From Ampullaceana balthica (lineage: Eukaryota > Mollusca > Gastropoda > Lymnaeidae), in contig CALYLW010000066.1 in assembly GCA_944989445.1 (NCBI GenBank), positions 1,207,001-1,271,000 of the forward strand: 64,000 bases of DNA, written 5' to 3'. A model generated the notes under the pieces. The model was not told where the DNA came from. It saw nothing but the letters and a program-made list of their open reading frames with translations, and did no database searches. Below, piece after piece: positions 57,601 to 64,000 of this stretch; position 1 is the stretch's first letter; each line of letters starts with the position of its first letter. A program made the position numbers and the translations under genes.

Positions 57601-57990
57601 TATATTTTTTAAGATAAACGAAGATCTTTAGAAAATAAAAGCATTTTTCTAATGGAATCAAAAGCTTAACGAAGTTGCTTCCCTTTTGTCCGGAATATGA
57701 AATAGATTCGGAAGTAGCCCTTCAGGAGCTATTGAGTTAATGCTTTAATTCAATTCCTAGATTTTAATAATCTTGATTTCCACATTTCAGCTGTTGTCAA
57801 ATATGGGGACACAATCCTTGTGGTTGGAGGTGAGGATGACCGCAGCTGGATGGCTGGAATTTGCTGGCTGAAGCACGATGGACAGAAGGAGACATGGGTG
57901 TGGTCAGAGGGACAGGAGCTGCCCACCGTGATGTCAACTTTTGGCTGTGTTGTGGCTAACATCCCTCATGAAGTTTTAAAGCAGCAGTGA
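45683..57990 (+). CDS. Kelch-like protein (BTB-BACK-Kelch), putative CUL3 adaptor
   Basis: Eleven coding exons: 45683-45809, 46142-46362, 48508-48705, 51718-51885, 52470-52604, 52761-52950, 53582-53774, 54646-54843, 55092-55192, 55412-55549 and 57791-57990. Phases agree throughout and give 622 residues. The start is the first ATG after an in-frame stop at 45641. Residues about 44-115 are a BTB domain ([25 protein letters not shown]), followed by a BACK domain, then Kelch repeats ([33 protein letters not shown] with [36 protein letters not shown]). Such proteins usually present substrates to the CUL3 ubiquitin ligase. I cannot name the subfamily. The length is ordinary. Introns hold a LINE, two TTAA elements and several junction-spanning tandem arrays. 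Confidence 0.9.
46532..46544. repeat. Target-site duplication of the LINE, left copy
   Basis: CTCACAGCGCTTT, identical to 48162-48174. The target lies inside a copy of the AGCGCT dispersed repeat. Confidence 0.85.
46545..48161 (-). mobile_element. 5'-truncated non-LTR retrotransposon with reverse transcriptase, intron 2 of kelch-like gene
   Basis: Minus-strand reading frames show RT block features: [78 protein letters not shown], and the catalytic [11 protein letters not shown] (YxDD box as FADD), then [10 protein letters not shown]. Near 47030 the frame shifts, then VLLYGAETW and [10 protein letters not shown] continue; an in-frame stop lies near 46745 before [14 protein letters not shown]. 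It is therefore defective. The 5' end is cut within the RT region and the 3' end is a short CAA-rich tail. The flanks carry the 13-bp direct repeat CTCACAGCGCTTT (46532-46544 and 48162-48174), a target-site duplication. The clade is not certain; RTE or a CR1-like group are candidates. Confidence 0.9.
48162..48174. repeat. Target-site duplication of the LINE, right copy
   Basis: CTCACAGCGCTTT, matching the left copy exactly. The interrupted host repeat continues downstream to about 48280. Confidence 0.85.
48706..51262 (+). repeat. 38-bp minisatellite starting at the kelch-like exon 3 donor, about 65 copies
   Basis: The unit is TTACTGTCATGTCACTGGCT then CTATTTTTGTGTTTGTGC. The first unit starts within the donor (AAG, GTTGGTGCTTAC). 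Because 38 is not a multiple of three and no frame has a stop, all three plus frames stay open for 844-923 codons; these are not genes. The array is intronic in the spliced gene. Confidence 0.95.
52093..52215 (+). repeat. AGCGCT dispersed repeat, strongly diverged copy
   Basis: (ATA)n-like start, TTATAGTTTAGTACCCCGG, CTAACTTCACTTCACATAAA and an AT-rich end with CATTCATATCATAATT. Similar in order but weak in identity. Confidence 0.35.
53080..53356 (+). repeat. AGCGCT dispersed repeat, interrupted copy
   Basis: Matches 13926-14125 from (ATA)n through ACATAAGCTACGTTAATC, but carries a 69-bp insertion at 53194-53262 between ATATCATA direct repeats. Located in intron 6 of the kelch-like gene. Confidence 0.75.
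53194..53262 (+). mobile_element. 3' end of the same element, 69 bp with ATATCATA duplication
   Basis: It contains AAATTTATTGTTTTAATTGC and ACAATTTGTTTGTGTATTTT, the terminal part shared with copies 1-3. ATATCATA occurs at 53186-53193 and 53263-53270. This defines one end of the family and indicates a 5'-truncated insertion, as for a retroelement. Confidence 0.6.
53761..53842 (+). repeat. Kelch-like exon 7 end and donor duplicated, 41-bp unit
   Basis: ATTATAGTTGATGGGTAGGT at 53761 and again at 53802, each followed by CTTTGGTTTTGTTGT. The first contains the used donor (after 53774). Confidence 0.92.
54275..54645 (+). repeat. 32-bp minisatellite carrying the kelch-like exon 8 acceptor, about 11 copies
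   Basis: The unit is ATTAGATAGTTATATTCCTG then CTCCTACGACAG. The last unit supplies the pyrimidine tract and AG used at 54646; every unit has the same acceptor-like end. Confidence 0.93.
55174..55270 (+). repeat. Kelch-like exon 9 end and donor duplicated, about 49-bp unit
   Basis: ATAAAATCTATATCATAG with GTCAGTCAGTCTGGGTTT is followed by ATAAATCTATGTCATTGT with TCAGTGAGTCTAGGTTT. The first copy holds the used donor (after 55192). Confidence 0.8.
55642..56711. mobile_element. piggyBac-like non-autonomous element flanked by TTAA (1070 bp)
   Basis: It lies between two TTAA tetranucleotides (55638-55641 and 56712-56715). The termini CCATTTACAGTTCGATGCGC and GCGCATTGGACTGTAAAGGG are inverted repeats with few mismatches. 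TTAA targets and CC(C/A)TTT termini are typical of piggyBac elements. No transposase frame is visible. It is inserted in intron 10 of the kelch-like gene and separates one copy of a local tandem repeat from the rest. Confidence 0.82.
56716..56860 (+). repeat. Intronic repeat of about 40 bp, separated from its first copy by a piggyBac-like element
   Basis: GACATAGGATTGGGTCAACT, CTTGTCAATCTTA, about three to four copies. A related copy at 55610-55637 (CATAGGATTCGGTCAACTCT) lies on the other side of the 1070-bp insertion. Confidence 0.85.
57255..57736. mobile_element. Second TTAA-type inverted-repeat element (482 bp)
   Basis: The ends CTCATTAGCTCCTGATG and CTTCAGGAGCTATTGAG are inverted with two mismatches. 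The right flank is TTAA (57737-57740) and the left TGAA (57251-57254), a likely mutated TTAA. No transposase ORF. It lies in the same intron as 55642-56711. Confidence 0.65.
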
Positions 57991-58952
57991 GTCAATGCTG
58001 GCTTAAGATCATCAACATGGCTCGTTATAACAGAAGTGGCTCAGAATAAGACTAACCGGCAGTGAGATATGGCCCCCATGATAGTTGAAAATGTTCCCGC
58101 TAAAAATGGTTGTGATTTTTCTCAAAGAAGTGTAAGATTTATTTTTATATATATTTGTGAATTATTCTGAATGTTATAATGAAAGTTAGTTTTTGTCCAT
58201 AAATGTGTGATTTGTAATGTAATTTGTTTTTTTGATATGTTTGGTTATACATGAGAGTTGTGAATGTTTGTGTGAGTTATTGTGGGATTTATTATATAAA
58301 TTTGTTTGAAACTGCAAAAATTCATGAAAGTAATTGTGTTTGAATGTGGGCAATTGTGAATGTTTGTGTGAATAATTGCAGAACCTATAGATAGTTATTA
58401 TGTTTAATAAGTTTAATATGTTGAATAAGCTACTGGGACTTTTTTAAGGCTGTGCAATTTTTTTGTGTCGGATAAAAATTTACTTTGCTTAAGACCAATG
58501 CATATATACTTTTGACAATGAAAGGTATATTTATATAGTATTTTTGCAGTCTATGTAGATTACATGTCTGACTGCCCATAATTGTTTTCTATTTTCAGTA
58601 GTGCCATTAATTTTTTTAGCATTTTATAAAAAATGGATTATTTTATAAAAATTTTCCAGTTATTTTATTTACTTTTCATCACAGTTGAATTAAATATGGA
58701 TTTGGTGGTACATGACTTTTTGTTCAACCTGTTCATTTTTTGCCTTACTGTGTATTCAACTTTTTCCATATTTGATCAAATGTTGCACACCAACTGTTAA
58801 GCTTCATCAAGCCATATAAACATAGAAATGTGTAGAGCACTATCTGTCAAGGTGTGCCTTCAATTTTCTATACCAGCATATTTTGCCATCCAACTCTTAT
58901 TAAAAGAATGTACCATGGGGTAAAATGACTTTGTTGATTATGGTTGTGTGGT

Positions 58953-58958
58953 AATAAA
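58953..58958 (+). terminator. Candidate polyadenylation signal of the kelch-like gene
   Basis: AATAAA about 960 bases after the stop codon, the first canonical hexamer I noticed in the 3' flank. Further AATAAA occurrences near 59507 and 59815 could serve instead. Confidence 0.35.
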
Positions 58959-58990
58959 CTTGACAACAGACAACTACATCATATTGTGCT

Positions 58991-61313
58991 AGATCTGAGC
59001 TATTCTCTGAACACAACATAATGTAATGAGTTTTTTATGTAGCGGCTAACTTGTTTATTTACCGGGTGGCTTATCGTATAATCCTACAAATTCATCTCCA
59101 TCAAAGTAACTCTGATTTATGAAGTCTATAATCAAAATTGTATTGCTCTTTTTGGCTTTAGATTACACCACAACTAAGTTTTTGTTTAATTTTATTAGCT
59201 TTTGTTTGTTTGGAAGGCTTTGTGCCGAAACGTTCGTTGTTCTGTGACATCTGTCAGGCCCAAACATACCCTGTATGAATAACATATATCTATTAATCAA
59301 ATTTGTACATCATTTGGAGACAAGAATCTTTCAAATAGAAGCTTTGTGACCTGACTGCCCAAAATATAAAACTCTAGTCTTTTAGCTGGAGTTACTGTGT
59401 CTTATCGTTTTCATGTCTTTACTTAAAAAAGCGAGATGTATTTTGCAGTGCCAGGGTTTTTTTAATAGTACTGGCTATTTAATAATTAAATTATTATAAT
59501 TTTGTCAAATAAATCTGCAGTTTTTTGTGTGTGAGCTTGGGTAATGATTTGATTATCTTATCTTGTAAACATCCATGACCAGCCCTGCCTTCACCCTAGT
59601 TTTATTATATTTAAAATAATGTAAATGTGTATGTTTCAAATGGACAAATTCAAATCTTTACATTGAAAGACATTCTCCCACTTTTTTTGTTTGATCTGTT
59701 TACTTTACTAATTTTTGCTACCACATAAATCGAATGACTTCAGTATATTTGCATATTGTCTTTATATTATAATGACTTTCATTTATTCCCAGATTATCTT
59801 TATAATATAATGTTCAAATAAATTATGGTTACTTTTCTTACAATTAAGTTGTTATGGGGTCATTTATTTTATTGTTTATTTCTAAATCATGTTGTTCTTC
59901 ACTTCTATTGTTATTTTTCACACTTAGCCATGATTCTTTACCAACCCGTTTAGGTTAATTTTTTACATTGTTTTATCACAGGTTTCAGCTTAGTTTGAGT
60001 CATTATCATTATCATACTTTAAATCCATGTAGAACAGATATTAAAAATATAACTTTAACCATATAATAATTTTAACTTAAATCCATTTATAGATTAAAAT
60101 AATAACAAACATGAACATGGAATGTTAATTTTCCTGAGTGATGAAGTTAATCTTGAGGTTGTGTCTTGCTGAAACTTCTATCTTTTTATTTTTATTTTTT
60201 ATTTTAATAAATAGAAAATTACTTGAAAATCTAACTTCTAAATCTATTGAGATAAATAGAAAAATTATAATTTTTATCCCAATTGATTTAAATTAATTTA
60301 AAACATTTACTTTAAAAAATGAAAATAAACCACATCACGGGTGTGAACAAACTCTGAAATATAAAACCAAATTGAATGTATTAAAAAAAAACTCCACCAA
60401 GTTGATTATAGAACAAGTGGCCAAGGGGTGACAGACTTTTATATATTTTTTTATTGCATAAATATTACTGACGATGACTAGTGCAGAGCTGAAACTATCT
60501 CTTAAAATGGTTGAAACTAGAAAAAACTCTCAGTCACAGATGCAGTGGTTCTGAACCCCCCAATGTTAGGCCCCAATGTGCGTGCATTATGAGGCTTTTA
60601 ATTATAAAAGGTATTTGTAAGTTAATAGAAAATGAGTAAATTAATATAAAAGATGACAATAATTCTTGCCACTAGTATATTAGACCTTAAACATAGTGAT
60701 CATTGTATTAACAGTTGACACAAAAATTTAGTTCCACAGACTAAACTAAATGCAAACATTTTTACAGAGATTAAAAATGCGATTGGCATCATAATAAATT
60801 GTCAATATGTTATAGTTATAAGTTATAGCACTGATAAAAAATGTAGGAAGAAAAAGACTGAAAAAATGCTATATAGGGACAGCGTGTCTCAAGTTTAGAG
60901 TATGTATGTTCAATGGGGATTATTGCTTGTCAAACATGTCAAGGGTAACATCAATGCTTCAGGTTTGAGTTAATATTGTGATATCAACTAAATTTATCAA
61001 TGATGTTTAAGTTTCAACATACCATGTCTTGATAGTTTCAAAGGTTGGAATGATAGATGATTACATTTTAAGATAAAACCATGACATCAAATAACACTTA
61101 TCAGATTCACAATCATAAAGTTAGCAATATCATTTGGCATTTTTGAAGTTATTTGAAAACACATCAACAAATATCGGTGATAAGGCAAAATCTGTGAGTC
61201 TTAGTCAGTCAGATTCACTCACTTTCACAGAGTCTCCGCCGCATTCAGCCATTATCATTTATCAAAGTCCATCAAAACCTGACAAAAATTAACACTTGAA
61301 TTTCAACCTATGA
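58991..61313. other. 3' flank between the convergent kelch-like and MESD genes
   Basis: AT-rich, with several AATAAA hexamers; it presumably contains the 3' UTRs of both genes. At 59218 GAAGGCTTTGTGCCGAAACG resembles the hammerhead-like core of the dispersed element but lacks CTGATGA. At 60544 CAGTGGTTCTGAACCCC could be one hAT end without a partner. Confidence 0.4.
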
Positions 61314-63223
61314 TCAGAGTTCATCATTCTTTTTCTGTTCTTTTTTAGATTTTGACTTTTTATCTTCAGCCTTGGAACTTTGGTCCTTCTGGGGAAAATA
61401 ATTATATGTTTACATTATATAAACAAAATTAATAACATTATTTCAACAATCTCAATTTCAATGTTAGCTATAAAAATTCTACATTGAATGTTAGAGTTAC
61501 CAACAATAATCCCAATGAACGAACATAACTCACTTTGGCTCCAGCTCCTGGGTAATTCTGCCCTTCCATTGATACATCCTCACATCGATCTTGCTTCACA
61601 AGGAAGTCTCGAACTTCCCAGGCCTTCGACCCATCTTTCAGCATAAAGAGAACTCGATCAGATCCAACAACATATCTTGAAACACAGAATAACAAATAGA
61701 AATTCCCTTTTTCAGTTAAATAATTTCATGAGTATTGTAATGTCTAGAACAGCGGTTCCCCAAGGGGGTCACGATGGGTTTTCTGGGGGTCCCCAACAGT
61801 CGACAAAAACAATCATATAATGCAAATTTGCTCTATTTTGTAAAATTTTTATTGAAAATGACTTATTTACATAACATGGGGGTAGCGGGTCACATGGCTT
61901 TTATAAAAAGGGGTTGCCACCCAAAAAAGGTTGGGAAACACTGGTCTAGAGGTAACATATCTCCTTGAATACACTTGACTCAAGCCACGTAATAAATTAA
62001 AAGTAATGTAATTCTTGAAATTGGAAATACAAATGTAATATCTAGGTCAATTTACAGTTGATGATGAGATAAGCAGTACAGCAAATACAGGAAGTGTGTC
62101 AGTCTAATCACAACAATTCAAAACTTTCATGCTTTTAAAGTTACTAATGAGAATGTACCAGAGAGGGAAGTGCAAAAAATGACTTATAATTTGACAGAAA
62201 CAGAAAGAATTCAGGTTTAGAAAACTGCATCTTGACAAAAGAAATACACAAAAAATCTTCACTTCAAATGGTGTAAGAAAACTAATAATGTGTACCTCTC
62301 AGGAGAGGATGAAATTAATATACCTATAACTTAATAATATTAATTAAATGACAGCATCATTTGTTTTAAAGAAGGCATACATTTTGGAAAATAAGAAGCA
62401 ATTAAAATGATAATGATTGGTTTTAGTTTAATGCTTCAAAATAATAATAAATTAATAAACACTAGGGTATGGAATGAGTCTTATTTTATTGCCATAAAAC
62501 TTGAATAATTTTGGGTTATAGCCAAAGATTTTGGATGCATGTTATAACTGTAAGCATCAACAATGACACAACTGACCTCTGCGTCTCAATATGAGCATTA
62601 AACAAACTACTGTGCCACAGCAATGAGATTTTCTCTGTTTCTTCTTCAGTCGGATTGCCTAAAAAAATCAAAGAACATTCAACTTCAATAAGGACATCAA
62701 TAAATATGGAACTTGATGAATCACAGATATTGTTAATAGAGAGCTGACTGATCAAAATATGTCAATGAATGGTAGTACAATCCATTTTATAGAGATAACA
62801 GCTATACCAAACAATGCAAAGTATTTCCTTGAGGCAATAAATTATTTATTTAAAAAATATTAATAAAAAAAAGAATATGAAACCCTAGATCAACATGTTT
62901 TTTATTTTTATACAACTAATTCACCTCAAAGGAACATAGATCAACCATTAATTTTAAAATCCTTTAAGCACGCTGCACTGCTTAAGTTTACTGCCCCTTG
63001 CCCCATAACCTTATGGCATGTTCCTGAAATAAACAGCCATTTTTGAACTCAGTTTGTATTATTTACCAGACACTGTAGCAAACATCATTAAAGTCCGACC
63101 CTTTTTTGACATTTTGAGAACACCTTCAGGATCAGCTGGATTAATATTGGAAAGATCAATTTTTGGTGGCTCTTTCTTCCATTCAGGTAGCTCATCCTCT
63201 TCTAATTCATCTTCATCTGCCTC
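61314..63223 (-). CDS. mesd: MESD (mesoderm development LRP chaperone), last four exons
   Basis: Exons 63067-63223, 62577-62658, 61534-61675 and 61388-61314 on the minus strand encode 151 residues in consistent phase. Recognised by LMMFATVS followed by PTEEETEKISLLWHSSLFNA, then VGSDRVLFMLKDGSKAWEVR, DFLVKQDRCEDVSMEGQNYP and a Lys-rich tail ending KKNDEL. These correspond in order to the core and C-terminus of MESD/Boca, an ER luminal chaperone needed to fold LRP5/6-type receptors in Wnt signalling. NDEL is an ER-retention variant. The acidic stretch EADEDELEEDELPEWKK marks the middle of the protein; the signal peptide and N-terminal helix lie beyond position 64000 or in an exon I cannot see. 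The gene is tail-to-tail with the kelch-like gene. A hAT MITE sits in its third visible intron. Confidence 0.92.
61750..61943. mobile_element. hAT-type MITE in a MESD intron (194 bp)
   Basis: The ends CAGCGGTTCCC and GGGAAACACTG are imperfect inverted repeats. The flanks GTCTAGAA (61742-61749) and GTCTAGAG (61944-61951) agree in 7 of 8 bases. Non-coding. Confidence 0.85.
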
Positions 63224-63850
63224 CTGAAATATGGAATATGAAGTATATGATGAATGCCTAATGACCTAATGAGATACATGTAATTAAAATGTAAGATTAT
63301 TTTATTTTATCATTGATAAGGAGAAATGTAACTAACTGATAATAAAAAAAGTAAGTTTCTGGGTTAACCAAAACTTAAAGTCATTTCCCAATAAAGAAAG
63401 GCATGTAAAGTATTAACTATCAAACAAAAATGATAGTCTAATTGTGTGTTTGACTGATACAACTTGTTTTGTCTGTGGCACTATATATTAATATGAGATG
63501 TTTAGGATAAAGTTATGATTTCTGACAAAACAAATGAACTCTAAACTTCTGTCACAATCATTTTTGTTGGTATGTTTAAAAAATTGTGATGGTTTATGTC
63601 AGTGGAGTTAAAAGTGTGTTGGTCCCTTGAAATTTAAGAATTTGTTCTTTAGCACTTTCTATTTTACATGTACTTCCTTAGGTTTTTAATGGTTAAAATA
63701 AGTAGGTTTGCAATTTATAGACATAGAAATGCAATTTTGATCATTTCTAGAAGAGTATGCACTATACAATTATTTTAATATTTATAATTTTATAAAGTAG
63801 TCCAGAATTAAAGACATCTTTATGACCCCATCATTTGAGATCTAAGGTTA
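63224..63850 (-). other. Upstream intron of MESD
   Basis: No exon resembling the MESD N-terminus or a signal peptide is visible in this AT-rich stretch, so the first exon should lie past 64000. Confidence 0.45.
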
Positions 63851-64000
63851 AGGGACCGTCCATAAATGAAAACAAGCACATAGGGTGATGGGGGGTCAAC
63901 ACATTTGTGACAATGTGTGACGAGGGGGAGGGGGCTGTTTGAGAAATGTAACATCAAAACTCACATCTTTAAATAAAATTTCCTCTTAAATATTTTATTT
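63851..64000 (+). mobile_element. G-rich MITE family, left half running off the window
   Basis: AGGGACCGTCCATAAATG preceded by TTA, then GTGACAATGTGTGACGAGGG and GGAGGGGGCTG. The copy continues past position 64000. Confidence 0.65.

Noticed and set aside
60541..60900. hAT-like start CAGTGGTTCTGAACC
   Set aside because: No matching right terminus or target duplication seen nearby.

Overview
The window is animal nuclear DNA. Genes have many small exons with GT-AG introns, the non-coding sequence is AT-rich, and SINEs, LINEs, DNA-transposon remnants and minisatellites are dense. The gene set (IgGFc-binding domain/TSP1/EGF membrane protein, BTB-BACK-Kelch protein, MESD) and the RTE-type LINEs and tRNA-derived SINEs fit a lophotrochozoan, most likely a mollusc and perhaps a gastropod. 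That placement is inference.

Layout: (1) 503-23602 (+): an 18-exon gene, open at its 5' end, encoding a type I membrane protein. It has IgGFc-binding-like exons, an acidic D-x-D repeat, a thrombospondin type 1 repeat, two Cys-rich EGF/laminin-like exons, a transmembrane exon and a basic tail. (2) 26338-34463 (+): a second TSP1-EGF-EGF-TM-tail cassette. Three of its exons have exactly the same length as their counterparts (76, 135 and 79 nt) and all splice phases match, but no IgGFc exons lie in front of it. It is either an alternative 3' end of gene 1 or a headless duplicate. (3) 35468-37949 (-): a small secreted protein of 183 aa with a signal peptide and C-terminal HDEL. (4) 45683-57990 (+): a complete 11-exon, 622-aa kelch-like protein. 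(5) 61314-63223 (-): the last four exons of MESD, the ER chaperone for LRP receptors, ending in NDEL.

The most unusual property of the window is that tandem duplications repeatedly lie across exon/intron borders. I count 13 junctions in four transcription units where the last or first bases of an exon, with the splice site, are duplicated into the intron. They range from an exact 73-bp duplication to arrays of about 40-65 copies. One further array of four 33-bp in-frame units copies the HDEL codons and, in three of the four, an in-frame stop codon of the small ER protein.

Mobile elements: at least six hAT-type miniature elements, five with perfect or 7/8 8-bp target duplications (three of these sharing the target nTCTAGAn); two TTAA-flanked piggyBac-like elements; a G-rich terminal-inverted-repeat MITE family; a 5'-truncated LINE with a 13-bp target duplication nested in another repeat; inverted RTE fragments; a tRNA-derived SINE whose tail matches the 3' end of a LINE fragment in the same window; and a small dispersed element carrying a hammerhead-ribozyme-like core. 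No rRNA, functional tRNA or CRISPR array was seen.
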